Source: Pedobacter mendelii (GTDB taxonomy: Bacteria; Bacteroidota; Bacteroidia; Sphingobacteriales; Sphingobacteriaceae). From it: a DNA stretch of 64,000 nt. Of this stretch, positions 9,016-17,219 are shown in pieces. How positions within the stretch are numbered: position 1 is the first letter of the stretch; the number at the start of each line of letters is the position of its first letter. The notes beneath the pieces were generated by a model, which saw only the letters and a list, made by a program, of their open reading frames with translations, was not told the DNA's origin and searched no databases. The position numbers were made by a program, and so were the translations under genes. Location of the stretch: contig NZ_BMDJ01000002.1 of assembly GCF_014635725.1 (NCBI RefSeq), positions 372,001-436,000 of the forward strand, given 5' to 3'.

Positions 9016-10344
9016 ATGAAAAAATACCTGATGATATTGCTTATGGCTTTTGCATATGGCAGTGTTAGTTCTCAAACCCCAACCCTTCAGGGACTGTTAA
9101 CTCAGTACGGTGCAGACCCAATTGTGAAATCTATTGATGGCAGCAGAAAACACCGTATAAATCCTATTGGAAATCCAAAAATGCTTATCTCCTGGTATAG
9201 CTGGAAGAACCTTACCAGAACAGACTTTGCTACGCTAACAGGACTAGATAATTCGGCAACGGTATCAAAATTCGCTGCCTTGAATATAAATTCTGCCACC
9301 TCAACATTTACTTTCTCACCTATCGTAATAAATAATCCTAATCTAGTTGAATCGAAATTCAGATTCATCAACTCATTTGATTTTGCCGGAACAGTCAGTA
9401 AAACAAACATACTGGATTTTAAAGAATGGAGGACGGTAGCCTTGAGCCATAGCGTAACATGGGTTTTTGACAAAGGCTATTATTTTTCCGATGGACCGCG
9501 TGGCAGCAAAGGCAACAAACCCGTGAACGCCTCTTATACAGAACTTTACGACGATCTTGAAGTTCAGTTTATCCAAAAATACATTTCTACCAAACAAAAC
9601 AGGGTTTTATCTTTGAACAATCCTCAGTTTGACGACACCAAGGATATCGAGAAAGCCTGGCTAGATTCGGTCGCCAAATATGAAAAGCTGCTGGTGAAAA
9701 ATAGTTTCACGGCAAAAAGGTTTGGCTGGTTAAAATTAACAACTACCCCACTGTCATTCAATAATGCAAAATACATAGTCAAAGGAACCGCCGCAACCTA
9801 CTCACAGCCCATTACTAAAATTATTTATACACCTGCGGTACTGCTTTCCGGAAACTACTATTTTGCATTAAATACGGGATGGAATTTTTATGGAAGCCTG
9901 TATGCCCAAGGAATGATAAAAGATTCCTTTTCGGAAATATTATCAACTTCAGAATGGAATAAATTTGATCCACTCTCCGATTCGGTGCTCGTCAAGTCTA
10001 AAACTCAAAACGTATTTATACTAGCCAAAGATGAGGTAAATAAGAAACTGTTACCTAACGTTGGTGCCGATGTTATCGTTCTTTTTCCATTCAAGAAATA
10101 TATCGGGTTTGGGATCCATTTCACCCTGGGCTACAACGGATTGATTTCAAATATTGAAGATAAAAAAACAGGCTGGATCCAGTCAGCTCAGACGGGTATT
10201 ATTCTATCTTTCAAGGACAAGTCGGGTGGAAGCACCATAAATATAGAACCTTATTATCAGGACAGGCGTTTTAAAAGTTATCAGATGGACAATGATCACC
10301 TTTGGGGTGCGAAATTCAGTATACCATTCACCAGGCTGTACTAA
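9016..10344 (+). CDS. Exported protein of unknown function
   Basis: A 442-residue protein with a clear signal peptide (MKKYLMILLMAFAYGSVSSQ, cleavage near residue 19-20). The mature part is rich in alternating hydrophobic and polar strands, and aromatic residues occur near the C-terminus (WGAKFSIPFTRLY), so an outer-membrane beta-barrel or a periplasmic beta protein is possible. No family motif is recognised. It is the last accessory gene before tRNA-Leu and is separated by 89 bases from the PLD-like gene, so co-transcription is possible. Confidence 0.65.
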   Translation: MKKYLMILLMAFAYGSVSSQTPTLQGLLTQYGADPIVKSIDGSRKHRINPIGNPKMLISWYSWKNLTRTDFATLTGLDNSATVSKFAALNINSATSTFTFSPIVINNPNLVESKFRFINSFDFAGTVSKTNILDFKEWRTVALSHSVTWVFDKGYYFSDGPRGSKGNKPVNASYTELYDDLEVQFIQKYISTKQNRVLSLNNPQFDDTKDIEKAWLDSVAKYEKLLVKNSFTAKRFGWLKLTTTPLSFNNAKYIVKGTAATYSQPITKIIYTPAVLLSGNYYFALNTGWNFYGSLYAQGMIKDSFSEILSTSEWNKFDPLSDSVLVKSKTQNVFILAKDEVNKKLLPNVGADVIVLFPFKKYIGFGIHFTLGYNGLISNIEDKKTGWIQSAQTGIILSFKDKSGGSTINIEPYYQDRRFKSYQMDNDHLWGAKFSIPFTRLY

Positions 10345-10672
10345 AACTCTGGAAGGAAAAAGTAAAAGCCAATACTGTTATCTGCGCATTTATTAAGAAT
10401 TATGTCTTGTTTAACGGTTTCATATTTTATAGTTCTTATAGCCTCAATTATTTTTCCGTTAATAACTTCAACCGCTCCTTGGCATGAACATTATCTGCAT
10501 TGAGTGCTATTAACCGTATATAAACAGAGGAATTTGTATTATGCCGATCGATACAAATAAAAGTGCAATAAGTTGGTTCAAAGAATGCCTGCTTATAATA
10601 TTCAAAAATTATTGAGTTCAGCGGTAATACTTTAAACAAAGTTTAAATCGCATTTAAGCACAAAAAGGGCTT
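10345..10672. other. Gene-poor spacer with a possible TPR-gene remnant (minus strand 10448-10639)
   Basis: The spacer between the exported protein and the tRNA terminator. On the minus strand a 63-codon frame beginning with TTG at 10639 ends in ALNADNVHAKERLKLL, which looks like the last helix of a tetratricopeptide-repeat protein ('ALnpdNahAkerLkkL'). The rest of such a protein is missing, so this is at best a decayed C-terminus. Confidence 0.3.
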
Positions 10673-10704
10673 AAAAAAACCGGAATCGATGTGTTCGATT
10701 CCGG
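10673..10704 (-). terminator. Rho-independent terminator of tRNA-Leu
   Basis: A 10-bp perfect inverted repeat, ccggaatcga (10680-10689) and tcgattccgg (10695-10704), with a 5-base loop. On the minus strand it is followed by a run of T (plus-strand A at 10673-10679). It lies just past the tRNA 3' end. Confidence 0.85.
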
Positions 10705-10708
10705 TCAG

Positions 10709-10788
10709 TACCCAGTGCCGGAGTCGAACCGGCACGGTTTCCCACAGGTGTTTGAGACCAGCGCGTCTACCAATTCCGCCAACTGGGC
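10709..10788 (-). tRNA. tRNA-Leu (anticodon CAA)
   Basis: A cloverleaf can be drawn on the minus strand: acceptor GCCCAGT/ACTGGGT with a G-T first pair and A discriminator, D-arm with GGTAGA, anticodon loop CTCAAAC (CAA), a variable arm, and T-arm GCCGG-TTCGACT-CCGGC. CCA is not encoded. The anticodon stem CTGGT/ACCTG has one T-T mismatch. The 3' end faces the accessory region to the left, the usual side for integrated elements. A partner promoter and terminator flank it. Confidence 0.92.
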
Positions 10789-10808
10789 ATTCTTATTGTG
10801 CGGGGTTG

Positions 10809-10840
10809 CAAATGTATGTAACGAAAGGCTAAATCACAAA
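10809..10840 (-). promoter_or_regulatory. Bacteroidota-type promoter of tRNA-Leu
   Basis: On the minus strand TTTG (10840-10837) is followed after 20 bases by TACATTTG (10816-10809), which matches the -33 and -7 elements TTTG / TAnnTTTG. The -7 element ends about 20 bases before the tRNA 5' end. The -33 half lies inside a 37-base block that is repeated at 12926-12962. Confidence 0.65.
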
Positions 10841-10933
10841 ATTATTTTAAAATAGCTGTTAAACCTTTGCTTTTCAATTTATAATGACGTTTCATTTTTT
10901 ATTTTCTATCTGCAACCAATGGCATTAAACGCA
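10819..10933 (-). pseudogene. Decayed copy of the 3' end of the DUF3817 gene and its downstream spacer
   Basis: On the minus strand 10930-10880 reads like the end of the intact DUF3817 gene at 12985: MPLVADRK, a stop in frame, then KMKRH and the same TTATAA end, against MPFVVDKK and its continuation. It is followed by the 37-base block 10819-10855, identical except for one base to 12926-12962. Nothing of the upstream part of the gene is present. The rest of 10934-11324 is AT-rich and shows no gene. Confidence 0.6.
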
Positions 10934-11324
10934 TAGAGATGCTAAAATATAACTTCAAATTGCTCATAATGCTCCGGTTTTAGGTAAAATAATAGCATAC
11001 ATTTCTTAGTAGGCTAATTTGGCACCTCCAGGTAATTTACCCCTCAAACTATTAAGGATATCTGCCCCTGGTTTTTTCAGGAAGTCTAACCTGTTCTCCG
11101 TTCATCTTCGATTGGCGCAAAAACTCAATAGAAATCTTAGATAAAAAATATTGCCGCTTAACTAAATATCCACTTTAACATTGGAATTCCAGGTTTTAAG
11201 GCAACTAATTTCTTATTGAATATAAAATGATGAAAGATGATGCCGCTCTGTAGCTAAATTTGATTTTAACAAAGGATTTAAATTAAACAATTGTCAATTT
11301 TAAATTGGCGAAATTAGTATTGAT

Positions 11325-12689
11325 TTATGTTTTGTGCGAAGTAGGGATGTAAACAAAAAAACTTGAACCTTGCGCTAAGTTGCTTTCAAATTCTATTTTA
11401 CCACCCAGTTTTTCTATAAATTCTTTGCATAACATAAGCCCTAAGCCAACACCTTTTTCATTATTGGTACCATAAGTAGATTCTGCATTAATAGAAAAGA
11501 TTTTTTCTTGTTTTTCTGGAGCAATTCCTTTTCCATTATCATTTATGGTAATTTTACATTCGTTTAAAATCAGCTCGGCATTTACTTGAATTTTTCCGCC
11601 CTGCGGCGTAAATTTTATAGCATTGGTAATTATGTTTCGTACCACTAGCTGTAAAATATCAGCATCGGCCGTTACATTAATAGCCAATGGAATATGATGG
11701 ATAAACAAAATTTCTTTTTTTGACGCATATAACTGGCCCATATCCAAGGTACTTTGTAAAGCCATTAACAAATTAATTTCTCGCAAGTTGATGTTAAGGC
11801 CTTCCATTTGCGTTTTATACCAATGCAGCAAATTAGATAACATTTCTACTGCTCCATTGGTAGATTGTAGTAATGATGATTCTAACATTAGTCTGTCTTT
11901 ACTTTCAATCTTCCTATTGTTTAACAACCCTAAATAAGTTTGAATATTTACTAAAGGTGTTCTTAAATCATGGGAAATGATAGACATTAACTTGTTCTTT
12001 TCACTATTACTTTGCTCCAACTGCTCCTTTTGTGCTAAAATTTGCGCTTTACTTTCCTCCAAGGCTAAAGCTTTTTCTACTGCAGCTTGCCTTTCATTAT
12101 CATAACTCTTTCTTATAAATCTGATAATAATATAAATGACTAAAACTGGTAACGGAAAGGCTGTAATCCTATCTATAAACTGGCCATGGCCTGCTGTAAA
12201 AGGATTTTGTACCAAACCAGGATAATAAAACTCCAATAAATGAACGCATAAAAAACAGGTAATGTAGATAATAAGCCACCTCAAATGTTCGTAGTATGGA
12301 GAAATTGCCAGCAAAACTAGCAAATAAGCTGGCCATATTAAATCTGTCGAACCATTTATACCTGAGTTAGTGAAATAATTAATCCCGAAAATTAAAATGC
12401 CTGCAATAGCAAAAAAAAATGTGCTATGCGGTTTTGCCTTAAATCTTGAGTAATAGTATTGATAGGTAAAAAATATACCTAATAACAACGCCGATAAAGC
12501 GCCTACATACAAACCTGCATATAGATTATAAAGAAAATAAATGGCCGAAAGAAAAATTAATCCTGCACTAATTGAATGGAAAATTCTGCTTTCCAATGAG
12601 AATGAAGCTCTACTACCGATTAGATCGCTCCAAATGGTTTTATTTTTTACAGAATTGAAACCTAGTGCAATTTGAATAGATTTAAACAT
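11325..12689 (-). CDS. Sensor histidine kinase
   Basis: A 454-residue membrane kinase. About six hydrophobic segments fill residues 35-195, followed by a coiled-coil linker (about 200-230) and a HisKA domain with the phosphoacceptor SHDLRTPL. The HATPase domain has the N box NIITNAIKFT, G1 DNGKGI and G2 GVGLGLML. There is no receiver or PAS domain and no response-regulator gene next to it, so its partner must be encoded elsewhere. Because the sensor is purely membrane-embedded, the signal is unknown. The gene stands alone between an intact tRNA-Leu and a decayed tRNA-Leu copy, which suggests that it arrived by insertion or segmental duplication. Confidence 0.9.
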   Translation of the reverse strand: MFKSIQIALGFNSVKNKTIWSDLIGSRASFSLESRIFHSISAGLIFLSAIYFLYNLYAGLYVGALSALLLGIFFTYQYYYSRFKAKPHSTFFFAIAGILIFGINYFTNSGINGSTDLIWPAYLLVLLAISPYYEHLRWLIIYITCFLCVHLLEFYYPGLVQNPFTAGHGQFIDRITAFPLPVLVIYIIIRFIRKSYDNERQAAVEKALALEESKAQILAQKEQLEQSNSEKNKLMSIISHDLRTPLVNIQTYLGLLNNRKIESKDRLMLESSLLQSTNGAVEMLSNLLHWYKTQMEGLNINLREINLLMALQSTLDMGQLYASKKEILFIHHIPLAINVTADADILQLVVRNIITNAIKFTPQGGKIQVNAELILNECKITINDNGKGIAPEKQEKIFSINAESTYGTNNEKGVGLGLMLCKEFIEKLGGKIEFESNLAQGSSFFVYIPTSHKT

Positions 12690-12836
12690 AGTGTTTCTTC
12701 AAAGCCCCAATGAAATTGATGGTAGTGTAAAAATAGCTTTCTCTATTAATATCCCGCCATAAATAGAAAAAATAATATATACAATTGCTTAATAAATTAA
12801 CTTAAAACTCATCTTTAATTGCTTAAAAAGGAGCTA

Positions 12837-12890
12837 TACCCAGATACAGACTGGCACTTTCCCCCGCTGGTATTTGAGACCCGCACAACC
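12837..12890 (-). pseudogene. Decayed tRNA-Leu copy
   Basis: The plus strand reads tacccag, a remnant ggcac, tttccc, then ggtatttgagacc and gcac, in the same order as in the complement of the intact tRNA-Leu (10709-10788), with deletions in the T-arm and in the D/acceptor half. It is followed by the 37-base block 12926-12962, as in the intact locus. It cannot fold as a tRNA. Confidence 0.5.
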
Positions 12891-12925
12891 ATAAGAACAT
12901 GTATTGGAAGGAGTTACATTACACA

Positions 12926-12962
12926 TAACGAAAGGCTATATCACAAAATTATTTTAAAATAG
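12926..12962. repeat. 37-base direct repeat, second copy of 10819-10855
   Basis: The block taacgaaaggctatatcaca and its continuation to aaaatag is repeated at 10819-10855 with a single mismatch. In the first copy it covers the -33 region of the tRNA-Leu promoter. The two copies lie in the same orientation, 2,107 bases apart, with the histidine kinase between them. Confidence 0.8.
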
Positions 12963-12984
12963 ATTTTAACCCATTGCGATTGAA

Positions 12985-13275
12985 TTATAATGCCCGCTCA
13001 TCTTTTAATTTTTTGTCCACAACGAATGGCATAAAGGGTAAAAGTGAGGCCAAGAAAATTAAAACAGCTTTACCAAATTTCCATTTTTGTTCCTGCCAGG
13101 CTAAAACTAAAGTTGCTGCATAAAGTACAAACAGTAGCCCATGCACCCAACCAGTATACTTAACATATAAAGGTAATCCAGCCCAATATTTAAGCGGCAT
13201 GGCCACAAATAATAAAAGCAGGTAAGATATGCCTTCGGCAACGGCAACCTTGCGAAAAATAGAAAGAGAACTCAT
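12985..13275 (-). CDS. DUF3817 membrane protein
   Basis: A 96-residue integral membrane protein with three hydrophobic segments and the family pattern 'VAVAEGISYLLLLFVAMPLKY ... W VHGLLFVLY' typical of DUF3817 (YdzA-like). Function unknown; such proteins sit in the inner membrane. Length is normal for the family. Its 3' end and the following tRNA occur again, decayed, at 10819-10933. Confidence 0.85.
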   Translation of the reverse strand: MSSLSIFRKVAVAEGISYLLLLFVAMPLKYWAGLPLYVKYTGWVHGLLFVLYAATLVLAWQEQKWKFGKAVLIFLASLLPFMPFVVDKKLKDERAL

Positions 13276-13380
13276 GTATCTGATTGTTTTTTTTCGAAAG
13301 TACCGTTAACAAGCGACTCATCAAAAACTAAAAAATGATTTTACAATTGGCTGTTGGAGGATAGAAGTATGAGCCAGAAA

Positions 13381-13506
13381 TTATGGATAAACCATAGCAC
13401 CCCTGGCTATAGTTGCGCCCAGTCCTATTGCATGATGATCGCCTGTTAAGGCATATGCTATGCCAGCATAGCTTTCAAAATAAACTTTAAAGAATTTGGC
13501 TATCAT
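13381..13506 (-). other. Possible 41-codon frame, doubtful
   Basis: An ATG at 13506, 9 bases downstream of the hscB stop, opens 41 codons (MIAKFFKVYFES... ending RGAMVYP). I recognise no family. It may be a remnant or chance; the rest of the 240-base spacer shows nothing. Confidence 0.2.
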
Positions 13507-13515
13507 GATAAAAAG

Positions 13516-14055
13516 CTAACCCTTAGGAAGCCGCTCCCTAATTCTGTTGATGTATTTCTGACGATAGAAAATATCTTTAATAGAGCCAAGCAAACTTTCA
13601 GATTCAGCAGGATTTTCATCAAACTGCTTGGTAAGTTCATTCAGGTCATCATTCAATTGCTGTTCTATATAATTAACATCTTCTTTCACCTTTGCCAGCT
13701 TTTTTGCATCCGGTTCAAATTCCAAATCCATCAGTGCCTCATTTACATCCATCATTTCCATTAAAAAGGATTGAGGTAGTTGATAACCTTCATCAGTTTC
13801 TACTATGCCTTTCAATTCTAAAACGTACCTTAATCTTTTTGTAGGATGGCTTAAAACCTGGTAAGCTTTATTATTCAAAGTTGATAAGTCTAAAACTTCC
13901 TGTTGCTTATCATCACTTTCATTGGCATAAAAATCAGGGTGAAACTTCTTACTAAAAGCATAGAATTTTGCTTTTACAGCATTTAAATCTGGATGGAACT
14001 CTACTGGCAATTCGTAAAATTCGAAATAATTAGGAAATGTTGTTTGACCAGTCAT
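13516..14055 (-). CDS. hscB: Fe-S cluster assembly co-chaperone HscB
   Basis: A 179-residue J-domain protein. The J domain spans about residues 8-82 and has the diagnostic HPD at 39-41; a helical C-terminal domain of about 85 residues follows, as in HscB, which docks the scaffold IscU onto the HscA Hsp70. It lacks the N-terminal cysteine zinc site seen in some homologues. Length fits the family (170-175). A terminator lies between it and rseP upstream, so it probably has its own promoter. Other Isc-type genes (iscX, ferredoxin) lie 40 kb away in this window. Confidence 0.88.
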   Translation of the reverse strand: MTGQTTFPNYFEFYELPVEFHPDLNAVKAKFYAFSKKFHPDFYANESDDKQQEVLDLSTLNNKAYQVLSHPTKRLRYVLELKGIVETDEGYQLPQSFLMEMMDVNEALMDLEFEPDAKKLAKVKEDVNYIEQQLNDDLNELTKQFDENPAESESLLGSIKDIFYRQKYINRIRERLPKG

Positions 14056-14066
14056 AAGTATTCATC

Positions 14067-14110
14067 AAAAAAGCCGCAGATGGTAGAAAATTTATTCTTT
14101 CATCTGCGGC
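14067..14110 (-). terminator. Terminator downstream of rseP
   Basis: A perfect 10-bp stem, gccgcagatg (14073-14082) with catctgcggc (14101-14110), and a T run on the minus strand (plus A at 14067-14072). It ends the dxr-rseP unit. Confidence 0.85.
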
Positions 14111-14128
14111 AATTATATAAAATTCGTT

Positions 14129-15445
14129 TTACTTACCGAATATTTTTAAAATATCATTACCAAATGCAAACACCATCAAGCTAATCAAAATAACAAAGCC
14201 TGCTATTTGCGCTTTCTCCAAAACTTTTTCACTTACAGGCTTGCGTTGCACCATTTCAATTAAAAGGAACACCACATGTCCACCATCTAAACCCGGAATA
14301 GGTAATAAATTCATAAAAGCTAAGGCCATAGAGATTAATCCGGTTAAAGTCCAGAATTTAACCCAATCAAAAGTACTGCCATAAACCTTTGCAATACCAA
14401 TCGGACTGCTTATGTTACGGGCACTCACTTTACCGGTAATCATTTTACCAATGCCTTTCGCATTATCCATAAAAGTGCTCCAGGCCATGTTTGCACCAAT
14501 TGGCAATGCAGCAAAAAAGTCATAATTAATGGTTTTGCGCTGAATTTCATTAAAATGACCATAAAAACCAATGGCACCAGCTGTATCTACCTTAACATTA
14601 AATTTTAAAGGTTGTCCATTACGATCAACAGTTACAGCAATATTTTGTCCCTTTTTCTTTAGCGCCAGAGGCTTAACTTCATCCTGATATTTTACTGGAA
14701 CTCCATCAACCATTGTTATTCTATCACCCACTTTAATTCCAGCCTTTTCAACACCATAGCCAGCAAGTACACTATCTACAATAGTTTTTAAACGAGGCTC
14801 TACAAAAAGGCTTTTACCATCAGCAACCTTATTCAAAAAATCATCAGGTACTCTTATTTCTATGGTTTTATCTCCACGGATAACCGTTAACAAAGAATTA
14901 CCCATTAAAACTTTCGAGCTTTTTAGCTCTTCGAAACGAATAACCTTATTACCATTAATCGCCAAAATTTTATCGCCGTTTTTTAAACCGATATCAGCTG
15001 CGACTTTACCAACCTGAATACCATTAACCACAGCACTATTTGGCGTAAAGGTTTCGCCATATTTAAATGTTAATATCCAGAAAATGAAAATACCAACAAT
15101 TATGTTCACGATAATACCACCCAACATTACGATTAAACGTTGCCAAGCTGGTTTAGAACGGAATTCCCAAGGTTGCGCAGGCTGAGCCAATTGCTCCGTA
15201 TCCATACTTTCATCAATCATTCCGGCAATTTTAACATAGCCACCCAATGGTAACCAACCCACTCCATATTCTACATCTCCCCTTTTGAAACTGAAAAGTT
15301 TAAAACCCCAGGCATCAAAAAACAAATAAAACTTTTCTACTTTAATCCCAAATGCCCTGGCCGCCAGAAAATGCCCTAATTCGTGTAATATTACCAATAA
15401 AGACAATCCGAGCAGCAGTTGCCCCGCCATAATCAATCCATTCAT
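14129..15445 (-). CDS. rseP: RIP zinc metalloprotease RseP (site-2 protease)
   Basis: A 438-residue membrane protease. The first membrane helix carries the zinc-binding HELGH (21-25) and the last part has NLLPIPGLDGG (379-389), whose aspartate is the third zinc ligand. Two PDZ domains lie between about 115 and 300. RseP cleaves membrane-bound anti-sigma factors and remnant signal peptides within the inner membrane. It lies 29 bases downstream of dxr, a common pairing, so the two form one transcription unit closed by the terminator at 14067. Confidence 0.92.
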   Translation of the reverse strand: MNGLIMAGQLLLGLSLLVILHELGHFLAARAFGIKVEKFYLFFDAWGFKLFSFKRGDVEYGVGWLPLGGYVKIAGMIDESMDTEQLAQPAQPWEFRSKPAWQRLIVMLGGIIVNIIVGIFIFWILTFKYGETFTPNSAVVNGIQVGKVAADIGLKNGDKILAINGNKVIRFEELKSSKVLMGNSLLTVIRGDKTIEIRVPDDFLNKVADGKSLFVEPRLKTIVDSVLAGYGVEKAGIKVGDRITMVDGVPVKYQDEVKPLALKKKGQNIAVTVDRNGQPLKFNVKVDTAGAIGFYGHFNEIQRKTINYDFFAALPIGANMAWSTFMDNAKGIGKMITGKVSARNISSPIGIAKVYGSTFDWVKFWTLTGLISMALAFMNLLPIPGLDGGHVVFLLIEMVQRKPVSEKVLEKAQIAGFVILISLMVFAFGNDILKIFGK

Positions 15446-15474
15446 ATGCTATTATAAAATTTTTAAGTTAGATG

Positions 15475-16713
15475 TTAAATTATACTTTTTGTTACTAATT
15501 CGGCCGCTAAGATACGGCTATGTTTGTCAGTTTCTAAATAATCAGTTAATTGTGGTTTTTCAATGAAATCAATCTTATCCATACATGTTTCTATTACATC
15601 ACTCATTTGTAGAAAACCTATCTTATCTTTCAAAAATGCTTCTACAACAATTTCATTTGCCGCATTTAAAATGCAAGGCATGTTTCCCCCTCTTCGTAAT
15701 GATTTAAATGCCAAGCTTAAGTTCCTGAAAGTTTCTAGGTCTGCCTTTTGGAAACTAAAACTCGGGTAGTCCAGAAAATTAAAACGCTTAAAATTGTTTT
15801 TTAGCCTGTCGGGATAATTTAAAGCATACTGTATAGGTAATTTCATATCCGGCACACCCATTTGTGCTTTCATAGAACCATCAGTAAACTGTACAATAGA
15901 GTGAATTACGGATTGAGGATGAACAATTACATCAATCTGCTCAACATCAAGATTAAACAACCACTTGGCTTCGATAACTTCTAAACCTTTGTTCATTAAA
16001 GATGCAGAATCGATAGTAATTTTAGCGCCCATCACCCAGTTTGGGTGTTTTAAGGCCTGCTCCTTTTTTACAGTTGATAAGTAAACAAGGTTTTTTCCTA
16101 AAAACGGACCACCCGAAGCAGTAAGATAAATTTTCTCAATTTCATTTTGCTCCTCGCCTACCAAACATTGAAAAATTGCCGAGTGTTCTGAATCTACCGG
16201 AAGAATTTTAACATTATAAATAGCCGCTAACTGGGTTACCAATTCGCCAGCAACAACTAAAGTTTCCTTATTTGCAAGAGCGATATTTTTACCTGCTTTT
16301 ATTGCCGCAATTGTCGGCTTTAAACCTACCGACCCCATTAGTGCTGTTAATACAACATCACTTTGCGGATGAACGGCAACTTCAGTTAGTGCTTCTTCTC
16401 CGGCTAAAACTTTAATATCATAAGATGACAATGCATCTTTTACATATAAATATTGAGATTCATCGCAAATTACTACAACTTCGGGTTTAAATTCTTTCGC
16501 CTGCTGAATCAATAGTTCAGCATTTTTCAGTGCAGACAAAACACATACCTTGAAAATAGAAGAGTTATCCCGAATAACTTCAAGCGCCTGTGTACCTATA
16601 CTTCCTGTTGAACCTAATATGGTTATATTTTTTATAGATTGTCGTAATGTTATATTGTCCAATTGCTGTTCTTCCTCTCTTATTAAAAGAATTATATAAT
16701 TGCTATACTGCAC
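15475..16713 (-). CDS. dxr: 1-deoxy-D-xylulose 5-phosphate reductoisomerase
   Basis: Makes 2-C-methyl-D-erythritol 4-phosphate with NADPH in the MEP isoprenoid pathway. The Rossmann motif GSTGSIG is at 34-40; 'VDSEHSAIFQC' and 'SGGPF' of the catalytic metal and substrate site follow, then the NKGLEVIEA block. Homologues begin shortly before the GSTGSIG motif, so the 5' end given here (ATG at 16713) adds about 20 residues of doubtful sequence; a TTG at 16662 is a plausible true start, since TTG starts seem to be used elsewhere here. Followed by rseP. Confidence 0.93.
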   Translation of the reverse strand: MQYSNYIILLIREEEQQLDNITLRQSIKNITILGSTGSIGTQALEVIRDNSSIFKVCVLSALKNAELLIQQAKEFKPEVVVICDESQYLYVKDALSSYDIKVLAGEEALTEVAVHPQSDVVLTALMGSVGLKPTIAAIKAGKNIALANKETLVVAGELVTQLAAIYNVKILPVDSEHSAIFQCLVGEEQNEIEKIYLTASGGPFLGKNLVYLSTVKKEQALKHPNWVMGAKITIDSASLMNKGLEVIEAKWLFNLDVEQIDVIVHPQSVIHSIVQFTDGSMKAQMGVPDMKLPIQYALNYPDRLKNNFKRFNFLDYPSFSFQKADLETFRNLSLAFKSLRRGGNMPCILNAANEIVVEAFLKDKIGFLQMSDVIETCMDKIDFIEKPQLTDYLETDKHSRILAAELVTKSII

Positions 16714-16786
16714 AATTATTTCTTTCTCTAATGTTTAAAATTATTGAGCTATTTTATATTCATGATAAAATAAATTCTGAGCTCAA

Positions 16787-17148
16787 TTAAATCTTTAGCT
16801 TTTCGTTTGTAAATTTTATCAGTTGATGAATTTCTTTTGGCAGGATTTCCAGAATTGAAAAAATCTTTATGTATGTTTCGTTGTCAATTAATTTTCTATC
16901 CCTGGCTTTCTCATTCCAATCCAGGCACTCTTTTACCGACCCAAAGCTATAATAGTAAAAATTATTTTATCTTTCTTATGATATCTCCCAAAGCCTTCAG
17001 CCAGGTTTGCGGATATCGAATCAATAGCCCTAACATATTGCTGACCTACTGTGTGCTTCGCAAAACTATCCCGGTTCGACCTAAGTTCCCATATCAAATT
17101 ACTTAGATGAAATGATTTTTTGTAAGCTGTTATCTGATTCAATTGCAA
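16787..17148 (-). pseudogene. Frameshifted four-helix-bundle (S23-type) protein gene
   Basis: The N-terminal part (72 codons from 17148) is a typical four-helix-bundle protein of the 23S rRNA intervening-sequence type: 'AYKKSFHLSNLIWELR' and 'SISANLAEGFGRYHKKDKI'. It then runs into a stop at 16933. In another frame the expected continuation is intact, 'FYYYSFGSVKECLDWNEKAR' to 'TNEKLKI' and a stop at 16787. A one-base change in the run AATAATTTTTACT around 16960 accounts for it. So the gene is broken by a single frameshift, or is switched on and off by slippage there. Function of the family is unclear. Confidence 0.8.
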
Positions 17149-17219
17149 ATAATTTTGTTCCGTTTTTTATCATTTAAAGTTGCAACAGGGAATCATGCAA
17201 ACAATATAACAATAAACAA

